This document shows positions 1-5,727 of a stretch of DNA of 5,727 nucleotides, in pieces. The DNA lies in NCBI GenBank assembly GCA_023386255.1, contig JAEWKB010000059.1:1-5727 (forward strand), in the 5' to 3' direction. How positions within the stretch are numbered: position 1 is the stretch's first letter; every line of letters starts with the position of its first letter. Both the position numbers and the translations under genes were made by a program. Under the pieces are notes generated by a model, which saw only the letters and a list, made by a program, of their open reading frames with translations, was not told the DNA's origin and did no database searches. This DNA comes from Bacteroidota bacterium (GTDB lineage Bacteria; Bacteroidota; Bacteroidia; Flavobacteriales; Flavobacteriaceae).

Positions 1-1
1 G

Positions 2-1465
2 GGAGCGGTAATAGTACCGCGTCCCGGTTATCCAAATAACTATTATCTTGTAACTATTGATGGGATCACAGGGGATCTGAAGGGGTTATATTACTCAGAA
101 ATTGATATGAGTTCCGGCTTTGGCCAGGTACTTGCATCAAATAAAAATACGGTTTTATATAATCATAGCGCTGTGCCTGTACCTATTGATATAGATTTCT
201 ACAATTTTTCTGAAAAGCTTACATCAACAAGACACAGTAACGGGGTAGATTATTGGGTTATTACACAAATAGCAGATCAAATATATTCTTATCTCGTTAC
301 ATCATCAGGTATCAGCCCTACTCCGGTAGCATCACCGGCTTTGCTAGATCAAAATGTTGATAGCATGACTTCAGTAGGCCAAATGAAGATTAGTCCGGAT
401 ATGCAAAGAATAGGCGTAAGCTATTACCTGGATAGCATTGTAATAACCGGAACCAATTGGGGAGCCCTGGCTTTGGGAGACTTTAATAATACTACGGGAG
501 TAGTAACATTTGATCCCAATTTAGTAACCATTGCCGGCCACTATTCTTTTTACGGTATGGAATTCTCGCCAAACAGCCAATTAGCATATTTTACCACACA
601 ATCATCACTTAACAGCACTACAGCAAGATCTACGGCAGACATATACGCAAATATTTATAGTGTTGACGCGTCAAAATCATCCGGAGTTAAAGTTCCAAAG
701 CTTGTTTCACAACGCCTCGCTCCACGAGAAAATGAAGTAAAGCGTACAGTTACTCCTGTTGCTTCCTTATATTATCCGTTAGGTTTGCAGTTAGCCATTA
801 ACGGGAAAATATATGTGTCTGATCCCAGTACGAATCTCAACAGCTACCTTTCTGTTATTAACGACCCGAATAATGCTTCAAATCCCGGCTATAGCAGCAA
901 TACTGTTTTTGCAGGGAACGGAATAGGAAACTCGACACCGCAATGGGTACACTGGCACAAAAAAACGTGTCCCGGCAACATTACACGCAGCACACCGGAA
1001 TTATATGATGTAGATTATGTTTACGCAGATTATATAATAACCAACAATAGCTATAGTGTTCCTGCGGGTATGAATATTACAATGCAGGCCGGAAATTATA
1101 TTTTGCTTCAGCCAAACAGCAGCATAACTACAGGAAGCACTTATCTTGCTTTTATAGACGATTGCAGCCAAACTACACAAAGTGGCTTTTCTGCAGAAAA
1201 AACTACTGCTGAAGCCCCATTACATCCTGAACATTATGGAATAATAGCCAGTCCTAACCCTACATCTGGTAAACTACAGCTGACAGGTATGCTGATAATT
1301 GAAATATATATTTATGATATGCTGGGCAACCAGGTACATAATAAGCGTTTTGATAGTGTTACCAATGCAGAAATCGACATATCACATCTACAGGACGGAA
1401 TGTATTTGATAAAAGTTGTTACCGGTAGTAATACCGTCGAAAATGTCAAGATCATTAAAAAATAA
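2..1465 (+). CDS. T9SS type A sorting domain-containing secreted protein (5'-partial)
   Basis: The frame is open from base 2 to the TAA at 1463-1465 and has no start, so 487 C-terminal residues of a longer protein are visible; the ATG at 107 is internal. The first 35 residues (PRPGYPNNYYLVTIDG, then LYYSEIDMSSGFG) already match the body of this family, which supports truncation by the window edge. Residues about 1-320 resemble a beta-propeller-like region, with spaced MKISPD (about 128), MEFSPN (about 186) and LQLAINGKIYVSD (about 262) strands. Residues about 339-388 (spaced GMNITMQAGNYILLQP, GSTYLAFIDDC) look like a 3-coathanger-stack module. Residues about 413-487 (ASPNPTSGKLQL, IYDMLGNQV, ISHLQDGMYLIKV, ending VKIIKK) are a typical T9SS type A tail, which directs passage through the outer membrane and is then cleaved. 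The protein is probably secreted or surface-anchored; its ligand or activity is unknown. Confidence 0.88.
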   Translation, partial: GAVIVPRPGYPNNYYLVTIDGITGDLKGLYYSEIDMSSGFGQVLASNKNTVLYNHSAVPVPIDIDFYNFSEKLTSTRHSNGVDYWVITQIADQIYSYLVTSSGISPTPVASPALLDQNVDSMTSVGQMKISPDMQRIGVSYYLDSIVITGTNWGALALGDFNNTTGVVTFDPNLVTIAGHYSFYGMEFSPNSQLAYFTTQSSLNSTTARSTADIYANIYSVDASKSSGVKVPKLVSQRLAPRENEVKRTVTPVASLYYPLGLQLAINGKIYVSDPSTNLNSYLSVINDPNNASNPGYSSNTVFAGNGIGNSTPQWVHWHKKTCPGNITRSTPELYDVDYVYADYIITNNSYSVPAGMNITMQAGNYILLQPNSSITTGSTYLAFIDDCSQTTQSGFSAEKTTAEAPLHPEHYGIIASPNPTSGKLQLTGMLIIEIYIYDMLGNQVHNKRFDSVTNAEIDISHLQDGMYLIKVVTGSNTVENVKIIKK

Positions 1466-1472
1466 TCACATT

Positions 1473-1498
1473 AAGCACCGCCGCAAGCGGTGCTTTTT
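1473..1498 (+). terminator. Rho-independent terminator of the T9SS protein gene
   Basis: A perfect 9-bp stem, AAGCACCGC (1473-1481) paired with GCGGTGCTT (1487-1495), has a 5-nt loop CGCAA and runs straight into T residues (1494-1498, then ATTTT). It begins 8 nt after the stop codon. The opposite strand also has a T-rich stretch after the stem (complement of 1456-1462), so weak bidirectional action is possible, although no minus-strand gene ends here. Confidence 0.88.
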
Positions 1499-1504
1499 AT
1501 TTTG

Positions 1505-1512
1505 TACTTTTG
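1505..1512 (+). promoter_or_regulatory. Putative Bacteroidota -7 element for the acyl transferase gene
   Basis: TACTTTTG matches the TAnnTTTG -7 consensus of the Bacteroidota primary sigma factor and lies just after the upstream terminator, where a new promoter is needed. I see no clean TTG at the -33 position about 20 bp upstream, which would fall inside the terminator's 3' arm. If the element is used, transcription starts near 1518-1520, which places the TTG at 1510 upstream of the mRNA. Confidence 0.5.
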
Positions 1513-1527
1513 CCTAAAATAATTGCT

Positions 1528-2508
1528 TTGGTTACTGCTCAGGATATATTTACAATCTCCTCTAAAAAAGAATTTGACAAGCTTGCACTAAAGGTGTTTC
1601 GCAATCAGTATGATAATAATACGGTGTACCGTAACTTCTGTAACTTTTTGAGCGTAGATAAACAGGCAGTAAAATCTATAGGGGAAATTCCGTTCCTGCC
1701 AATACAATTCTTTAAAACGCATGAGGTAGTAAGTTCGCCTGATGCCGTACAGGTAACCTTTACCAGCAGCGGCACTACAGGAATGACTACCAGCCGACAT
1801 TTAGTGACAGACTTAAATTGGTATGAGCAAAGCTTCAGGCTGGCTTTTTCACAATTTTACGGCAATATTGAAGATTATGCCGTATTGGCCCTCCTGCCCT
1901 CTTACCTGGAGCGCGAAGGGTCTTCATTAATCTATATGGTAGAAGATCTTATACAACGCTCCAACAATCCTGACAGCGGCTTTTACCTTCACAATTATGA
2001 CGAGCTTATAGCTAAACTTACGGCACTTGATGCCGCAGGCCAGAATGTGCTATTGATTGGCGTTACCTACGCTCTTCTGGACCTTGTGGAAAAACAACCT
2101 TTCAGCCTTAAGAATACCATAATCATGGAAACCGGTGGCATGAAAGGCCGCCGCCGCGAAATGATTCGTGAAGAGCTGCATGAAGTACTTTGCAAAGGTT
2201 TTGGTGTAAGTGAAATACACTCCGAATATGGAATGACGGAGCTATTGTCTCAGGCGTATTCACTTGGCGATGGTATTTTCGAGTGCCCACCTTGGATGGA
2301 TGTACTTATTCGCGACACAGAAGATGCCTTAACCTATGTTGACTATGGCAAAACAGGAGGCATTAATGTAATTGACCTGGCCAACTACAACTCCTGCGCA
2401 TTTATCGCTACCCAGGATTTAGGTAAAAAATACCCTAACCAGTCGTTTGAAGTGCTGGGGCGTTTTGATAATTCGGATATACGCGGATGTAACCTGATGG
2501 TACTTTAA
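1528..2508 (+). CDS. LuxE/PaaK-family acyl transferase (acyl-protein synthetase-like)
   Basis: This is an AMP-binding-superfamily protein of the LuxE (acyl-protein synthetase) type, expected to activate a carboxylic acid with ATP as an acyl-adenylate and pass the acyl group to a thiol; the substrate is unknown. Numbering from TTG 1528 (326 aa), it has the P-loop-like TSSGTTG (79-85), METGGMKGRRREM (201-213), the adenylate-forming motif SEYGMTE (232-238), TQDLG (295-299) and GRFDNSDIRGC (311-321). Cys321 is six residues from the C terminus, recalling LuxE, whose acyl-accepting cysteine is also near its C terminus. The first in-frame ATG lies after TSSGTTG, so the start must be non-ATG. TTG 1528 gives MVTAQDIFTISSKKEF and sits downstream of the likely -7 element; TTG 1510 (332 aa) is the alternative. 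The gene appears to be transcribed alone. Family assignment is firm; the reaction is inferred. Confidence 0.85.
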   Translation: MVTAQDIFTISSKKEFDKLALKVFRNQYDNNTVYRNFCNFLSVDKQAVKSIGEIPFLPIQFFKTHEVVSSPDAVQVTFTSSGTTGMTTSRHLVTDLNWYEQSFRLAFSQFYGNIEDYAVLALLPSYLEREGSSLIYMVEDLIQRSNNPDSGFYLHNYDELIAKLTALDAAGQNVLLIGVTYALLDLVEKQPFSLKNTIIMETGGMKGRRREMIREELHEVLCKGFGVSEIHSEYGMTELLSQAYSLGDGIFECPPWMDVLIRDTEDALTYVDYGKTGGINVIDLANYNSCAFIATQDLGKKYPNQSFEVLGRFDNSDIRGCNLMVL

Positions 2509-2541
2509 TTTGACTATTGGACTTTTGCTGATTTTCATTAA

Positions 2542-2564
2542 GTCAGACTGAGCTTGTCGAAGTC
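2542..2564. repeat. REP-like intergenic repeat (ACTGAGCTTGTCGAAGT core)
   Basis: The core ACTGAGCTTGTCGAAGT (2547-2563), reverse complement ACTTCGACAAGCTCAGT, closely resembles a short dispersed element that I recall from intergenic DNA of many unrelated bacteria, Flavobacteria included. It is flanked by GACT (2546-2549) and AGTC (2561-2564), which can pair around an imperfect loop, and AGTC also occurs at 2541-2544. It lies between two convergent genes, directly beyond the T tract of the tyrS terminator, a usual site for such repeats. Only one copy is visible, so its repeat status rests on recognition and not on a count. Confidence 0.5.
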
Positions 2565-2586
2565 AAAAAAAGAGGCTTTCGCCTCT
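2565..2586 (-). terminator. Rho-independent terminator of tyrS
   Basis: Read on the minus strand, AGAGGC, a GAAA tetraloop and GCCTCT form a perfect 6-bp hairpin (2586 down to 2571), followed by a T tract (complement of 2565-2571). It starts 4 nt after the tyrS TAA. On the plus strand the hairpin is followed only by CTTGTTATTTT, so it would be a poor terminator for the converging acyl transferase gene. Confidence 0.85.
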
Positions 2587-2590
2587 CTTG

Positions 2591-3892
2591 TTATTTTACT
2601 GTGATTACAAAATATTTCTTCTTTCCGAACTGAACCAGGATATACTTATTCAAAATAATATCCTCAGCGGATAACTTATAATCTATTGTTACTTTCTCTT
2701 TATTTATTGCTACCGCATTTCCTGCAATAGCTTTTCTTGCCTCACCACGAGAGGGGAATATACTAGTCATATCAGCCAGGGCAAGTACTATATCAACACC
2801 TTCTTCCAATTCATTACGGTTTATTTCTCCATTAAAGAATTCACCAAAAATATCTGTAAAGAATTCTTCATCTACCTGCTGAAGGTCTGCCTTACTAAAA
2901 TTTGAAAATGCAAATTCAGATTTCTTTACTGCCAGCTCATAATCTTCAGCTGAATGTACAAAAGTTGTTACCTCCTGCGCCAGTCTTTTTTGCAGCACCC
3001 TTAAATGAGGAGCCTGCTGGTGTTCTTCAATTAAAGCCTCTACTTCTTCTTTTGGAAGGAATGTAAATATCTTAATGTACTTTTCGGCATCAGCATCCGT
3101 AGTGTTCAGCCAAAACTGGTAAAACTTGTAAACCGATGTTTTATCCGCATCAAGCCATATATTACCTCCTTCAGATTTTCCGAATTTAGAACCGTCAGCC
3201 TTAGTAATCAACGGACAGGTCATAGCGTAAGCCTTATCACCCTCACCCTCGCTCATACGGCGTATAAGCTCAGTACCTGTAGTTATATTACCCCACTGGT
3301 CGCTACCGCCCAGCTGAAGTACGCAGTTGTAATTTTTGTATAGATGGTAAAAGTCATAGCCTTGTATGAGCTGGTAAGTAAATTCGGTAAACGACATACC
3401 GGACCCGGCCTCGCCTGTCAAACGCTTCTTTACCGAATCTTTTGCCATCATGTAGTTCACCGTAATACGCTTGCCCACGTCGCGTGCAAAGCTGATGAAT
3501 GAAAACTCCTTCATCCAGTCGTAGTTGTTAACCAGTACCGGCGCATTAGCGGCTGTAGAATCAAAGTCAAGAAAACGATAAAGAACACGCTTAATACCTG
3601 CAACATTTTTTTCAAGTGCTTCTTCATTAAGCAGGTTACGCTCATCTGACTTACCCGACGGGTCGCCAATCATACCTGTAGCACCACCAACAAGCGCAAT
3701 AGGCTTGTGTCCGCATTTTTGCAGGTGAACCAAAATAATTATAGGCACCAGGCTGCCAATATGCAATGAGTCGGAAGTAGGGTCAAAGCCAATATAGGCT
3801 GTTGTCATTTCCTTAGTCAGTTGCTCTTCGGTACCGGGCATCATGTCGTGCACCATGCCGCGCCATTTCAGTTCTTCTACAAAGTTTTTCAT
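2591..3892 (-). CDS. tyrS: Tyrosine--tRNA ligase
   Basis: This is cytoplasmic TyrRS, which activates tyrosine with ATP and charges tRNA-Tyr. It is full length at 433 aa. The class I HIGH-type motif is HIGS (44-47). The tyrosine-binding segment YQLIQGYD (173-180) supplies Tyr173, Gln177 and Asp180 at the spacing seen in Geobacillus Tyr[10 protein letters not shown] (195-202) carries Gln199, and KFGKS (236-240) is the KMSKS-loop equivalent. The C-terminal residues about 370-430 form an S4-like RNA-binding domain ([17 protein letters not shown]). The ATG at 3892 gives the standard N terminus [12 protein letters not shown]. The gene appears monocistronic: a -7 element lies about 20 bp upstream and a terminator follows the stop. 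The leader is too short for a T-box-like riboswitch. No active-site residue that I checked is missing. Confidence 0.97.
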   Translation of the reverse strand: MKNFVEELKWRGMVHDMMPGTEEQLTKEMTTAYIGFDPTSDSLHIGSLVPIIILVHLQKCGHKPIALVGGATGMIGDPSGKSDERNLLNEEALEKNVAGIKRVLYRFLDFDSTAANAPVLVNNYDWMKEFSFISFARDVGKRITVNYMMAKDSVKKRLTGEAGSGMSFTEFTYQLIQGYDFYHLYKNYNCVLQLGGSDQWGNITTGTELIRRMSEGEGDKAYAMTCPLITKADGSKFGKSEGGNIWLDADKTSVYKFYQFWLNTTDADAEKYIKIFTFLPKEEVEALIEEHQQAPHLRVLQKRLAQEVTTFVHSAEDYELAVKKSEFAFSNFSKADLQQVDEEFFTDIFGEFFNGEINRNELEEGVDIVLALADMTSIFPSRGEARKAIAGNAVAINKEKVTIDYKLSAEDIILNKYILVQFGKKKYFVITVK

Positions 3893-3912
3893 GATTATTA
3901 AGCTAATGGCTG

Positions 3913-3920
3913 CAAAAATA
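3913..3920 (-). promoter_or_regulatory. Putative -7 promoter element of tyrS
   Basis: The minus strand reads TATTTTTG, an exact match to TAnnTTTG, ending about 20 bp before the tyrS ATG. Transcription would start near 3906, giving a leader of roughly 15 nt with no obvious Shine-Dalgarno sequence, as is usual in Bacteroidota. The -33 region holds a T-rich GTTTTA and no perfect TTG, so the call rests mainly on the -7 match and its position. Confidence 0.55.
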
Positions 3921-3986
3921 CAAACCGCACCTGCATCTGTAAAACATTTTCATCTTAAAATGTAAAATATATCCTGCATATATCTT

Positions 3987-3994
3987 TAAATTTG
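3987..3994 (+). promoter_or_regulatory. Putative -7 promoter element of the epimerase gene
   Basis: TAAATTTG matches TAnnTTTG and ends 5 bp before the ATG at 4000, so the mRNA would have almost no leader. It lies 66 bp from the oppositely directed tyrS element. No clear -33 TTG is visible in the AT-rich DNA upstream (about 3961-3970). No Shine-Dalgarno sequence precedes the ATG. Confidence 0.5.
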
Positions 3995-3999
3995 TTACT

Positions 4000-5004
4000 A
4001 TGATACTAGTTACCGGAGGTACAGGCCTTGTAGGGGCACATCTTTTGCTTAAACTGGCAGCTGAAGGCCAACGGGTACGTGCCCTTTACCGCAACGCAAA
4101 CAACATAAATAAGACACGGAACCTCTTCTTGCATTTTAGCAAGACCGATGCCTTTGATGCGATTGAATGGTTGCAGGCTGATATTACTGATGTTCCGTCG
4201 CTTGAAGATGCTTTTGCAGGAGTTGATTATGTTTATCACTGTGCCGCACATATTTCGTTTGACCCTGCCGAAGAAGACAAACTTCGTAAAATAAATATTG
4301 AGGGTACTGCGAATATGGTTAACTGTGCACTGGCTTTTGATGTAAAGAAATTTTGCCACGTAAGCTCGGTAGCAGCTTTGGGTGACCCGCGTGAAGGTGA
4401 ACCAATAACCGAGGATACAGAGTGGAACCCTGAAATAAGCCATCATGACTATGCCTTAAGCAAGCATGGTGCCGAGATGGAAGTATGGCGTGCCTGGCAG
4501 GAAGGGCTTAATGTGGTAATTGTTAATCCTGCCCTTATATTTGGATATGGCTTTTGGGAGCAGGGCAGCGGGCAGATTTTTACTTCTGTTAAGAAAGGAA
4601 TGTACTTTTACTCTAAAGGCACCTGCGGAATTGTAGCTGTAGATGATGTGGTAAATGTGATGGTACAGCTGATGATGAGTAATATTAGCGGCGAAAGGTT
4701 TGCCCTTATAGCTGAAAACATTACGTATGAAAACCTTTTTAACACCCTTGCAGATGGTCTGCACAAAAAGCGGCCTGCTTTTTTAGCCACCCCTTTAATG
4801 ACATCAATAGCCTGGAGAATTGACTGGCTGCTGAGTAAACTAAAGATAAAGAAACGAAGCTTTACAAAAGCTATGGCACAGTCATCTCATAAAACCGAAA
4901 GCTTTGACAGCTCTAAAGTATATACAATGCTTGGATATAAGTTTACTGACATGCATGCTTACCTAAAGCAACTGGCAGTAGAATTTACTTCTTTCCGGGA
5001 GTAA
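4000..5004 (+). CDS. NAD-dependent epimerase/dehydratase family protein (extended SDR)
   Basis: A 334-aa Rossmann-fold oxidoreductase of the extended or atypical short-chain dehydrogenase/reductase superfamily. The dinucleotide-binding glycine motif TGGTGLVG (5-12) starts right at the N terminus and supports the ATG at 4000. ADITD (60-64) is the usual acidic turn contacting the cofactor. HCAAHISF (80-87), KINIEGT (97-103), VSSVAALG (121-128) and the catalytic YALSK (Tyr151, Lys155) complete the active-site set, with Ser122/Ser123 as the serine. NPALIFGYG (176-184) is the segment after the active site that helps form the substrate pocket. No signal peptide or membrane segment is evident. The substrate cannot be told from sequence; the fold resembles dihydroflavonol-reductase/3-beta-HSD-like SDRs as much as sugar epimerases. 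Its 3' end overlaps the convergent DUF4296 gene by 20 bp. Confidence 0.9.
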   Translation: MILVTGGTGLVGAHLLLKLAAEGQRVRALYRNANNINKTRNLFLHFSKTDAFDAIEWLQADITDVPSLEDAFAGVDYVYHCAAHISFDPAEEDKLRKINIEGTANMVNCALAFDVKKFCHVSSVAALGDPREGEPITEDTEWNPEISHHDYALSKHGAEMEVWRAWQEGLNVVIVNPALIFGYGFWEQGSGQIFTSVKKGMYFYSKGTCGIVAVDDVVNVMVQLMMSNISGERFALIAENITYENLFNTLADGLHKKRPAFLATPLMTSIAWRIDWLLSKLKIKKRSFTKAMAQSSHKTESFDSSKVYTMLGYKFTDMHAYLKQLAVEFTSFRE

Positions 5005-5347
5005 TCTGCTTAGCAGGAGTGCTTTTGCTCTTTTCTGCTTCCAGCCTTTCTTTTACCTTATTTTGTATTTTCTCATATTGGTCCAGCTTTGATGCATAGT
5101 ACCTGTGGTTTTGTACAAAAGTGGTACTATCTACTTTATACTTTCTGAAAATATAGATTTTAGGATCAATCCCGTTACTGTCAAGTGTGCTGTTGCTTTG
5201 CGAACGCATAGCCTGCAGTACAGACATATCATATAAGATATTCACCATTTTATCCTCTTCCAGCAGGTTATCAGGCTTTTCTACTACATCGCCCTGCCTG
5301 CAGGAAGCTAATATAATTAGTGTGAATATAAAGGCTAATTTTTTCAT
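4985..5347 (-). CDS. DUF4296 domain-containing lipoprotein
   Basis: A 120-aa predicted lipoprotein. Starting at the ATG at 5347 gives MKKLAFIFTLIILASC, a lipoprotein signal peptide with lipobox LASC and acylated Cys16. An earlier in-frame ATG at 5383 would add 12 residues, bury the signal peptide and overlap the upstream gene by 32 bp, so it is rejected. Residues about 24-105 match DUF4296, a small Bacteroidota family of unknown function: KPDNLLEEDKMVNILYDMSV followed by KYKVDSTTFVQNHRYYASK and a charged helical stretch (YEKIQNKVKERLEAEK). The tail is a lysine- and proline-rich linker. No clear acidic surface-export signal follows the cysteine (RQGDVV), so the protein probably faces the periplasm. 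It starts 4 bp after the dihydroorotase stop, implying co-transcription and translational coupling. Its function is not known. Confidence 0.87.
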   Translation of the reverse strand: MKKLAFIFTLIILASCRQGDVVEKPDNLLEEDKMVNILYDMSVLQAMRSQSNSTLDSNGIDPKIYIFRKYKVDSTTFVQNHRYYASKLDQYEKIQNKVKERLEAEKSKSTPAKQITPGKK

Positions 5348-5351
5348 ACTC

Positions 5352-5727
5352 TTACCTGTCAAAAAGTAAACGCTCTCCCGCACGCAGGTCTTTCACTTTA
5401 AAGTTGTTATAAACAAGTTCACCGTTTACAAAGGTATGAGTAATCCTTGACTTGAAGTTAACCCCCTCAAACGGAGACCATCCGCACTTGTACAAAATAT
5501 TCTCTTTTTTCACATTCCACGGCAGGCCTGGGTTAACAATGGCAAGATCGGCATAATACCCTTCACGGATAAAACCGCGCTTTTCAATTTTAAATATCTT
5601 AGCAGGGTTGTGTGCCATCTTTTCCACGATTTTCTCAACCGATATTTTCTTTTGGTGATAGGCTTCAAACATAGCCACTACAGCATGCTGAACCAACGGC
5701 CCGCCTGAAGGCGAAGATATATAAGGG
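5352..5727 (-). CDS. pyrC: Dihydroorotase-family amidohydrolase, C-terminal part (partial)
   Basis: The window holds the last 124 residues; the frame runs off the right edge, and the TTG at 5696 is an internal leucine codon. The visible start PYISSPSGGPLVQHAV matches the conserved PSGGPLVQH segment that, in class I dihydroorotase-type amidohydrolases, closely follows the metal-binding Asp loop (outside the window). GYYADLAIVNP is the usual amidohydrolase C-terminal beta-sandwich signature, followed by ITHTFVNGELVYNNFKV and the end RLLFDR. Dihydroorotase interconverts carbamoyl aspartate and dihydroorotate in pyrimidine synthesis. With the metal-ligand part missing I cannot check activity or exclude a related hydantoinase/allantoinase, but the C-terminal sequence fits Bacteroidota dihydroorotases best. 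The DUF4296 gene follows after 4 bp. Confidence 0.85.
   Translation of the reverse strand, partial: PYISSPSGGPLVQHAVVAMFEAYHQKKISVEKIVEKMAHNPAKIFKIEKRGFIREGYYADLAIVNPGLPWNVKKENILYKCGWSPFEGVNFKSRITHTFVNGELVYNNFKVKDLRAGERLLFDR

Noticed and set aside
5..20. Perfect hairpin GCGGTA-ATAG-TACCGC at the left edge
   Set aside because: It lies inside the open coding frame of the T9SS protein and has no T tract after it; most likely a coding coincidence.
107..1465. ATG at 107 as the true start of the first gene
   Set aside because: The frame is open to the window edge, and the residues encoded before it fit the family pattern; starting at 107 would leave an exported protein without a signal peptide.
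1588..1800. Minus-strand open frame of 70 codons opposite the acyl transferase gene
   Set aside because: It lies fully antisense to a well-supported gene, and its low-complexity translation has no recognisable motif.
3893..3999. Riboswitch or T-box-like leader upstream of tyrS
   Set aside because: The whole divergent region is 107 bp, and the predicted tyrS leader is about 15 nt with no antiterminator or T-box motif.
4006..4790. Three minus-strand open frames (4006-4446, 4456-4764, 4608-4790) opposite the epimerase gene
   Set aside because: They are antisense to a gene with clear SDR motifs; the translations match no family I recognise, and two of them overlap each other.
5005..5035. Possible terminator for the epimerase gene (CTGC-TTA-GCAG, then a weak GC-rich hairpin with TTTT)
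   Set aside because: The stem is only 4 bp and the second hairpin is bulged; both lie in DUF4296 coding sequence, too weak to call.
5187..5369. Plus-strand open frame of 60 codons opposite the DUF4296 gene
   Set aside because: It is a shadow of the lipoprotein gene, with no promoter or motif of its own.
5348..5383. Upstream in-frame ATG at 5383 for the DUF4296 protein
   Set aside because: It adds 12 residues before a textbook lipoprotein signal peptide and overlaps the dihydroorotase 3' end; the ATG at 5347 is better.
1..5727. Defence island, toxin-antitoxin pair, prophage or integrated element
   Set aside because: No transposase, integrase, nuclease, toxin pair, att-like direct repeat or abrupt base-composition change was seen; the genes are typical Flavobacteria chromosomal genes.

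Overview
The window looks like ordinary chromosome from a member of the Bacteroidota, most likely a Flavobacterium-like Flavobacteriaceae. The evidence is a type IX secretion (T9SS) C-terminal sorting tail, a DUF4296 lipoprotein, a LuxE-like stand-alone 'acyl transferase', AT-rich intergenic DNA, TAnnTTTG-type -7 promoter elements and no clear Shine-Dalgarno sequences. I see no rRNA, tRNA, CRISPR array, transposase or phage gene.

Layout. At 1-1465 (+) is the C-terminal 487 residues of a large secreted T9SS cargo protein whose start lies left of the window. A strong hairpin terminator follows at 1473-1498. Next comes a single-gene unit, a LuxE/AMP-binding-family acyl transferase (about 1528-2508, +). 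It faces tyrS (2591-3892, -) across an 82-bp convergent gap that holds a REP-like repeat and the tyrS terminator. tyrS and a Rossmann-fold NAD-dependent epimerase/SDR gene (4000-5004, +) diverge from a 107-bp region with a -7 element for each direction. The epimerase gene runs tail-to-tail into a DUF4296 lipoprotein gene (4985-5347, -), overlapping it by 20 bp. That gene is the downstream partner, 4 bp away, of a dihydroorotase-family gene (5352-5727 and beyond, -), of which only the C-terminal 124 residues are visible.

How the genes relate. They are mostly independent units: tyrosine charging of tRNA (TyrRS), pyrimidine synthesis (dihydroorotase family) with a co-transcribed lipoprotein, two enzymes of unknown substrate (acyl transferase, epimerase), and one exported surface or secreted protein. 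No multi-gene accessory system is apparent. All intergenic gaps are under 300 bp. I found no convincing undescribed system. The points worth a second look are the missing ATG on the acyl transferase gene, a probably leaderless epimerase mRNA, the overlapping convergent pair, the REP-like element, and the repeated pairing of uncharacterised genes with housekeeping ones.
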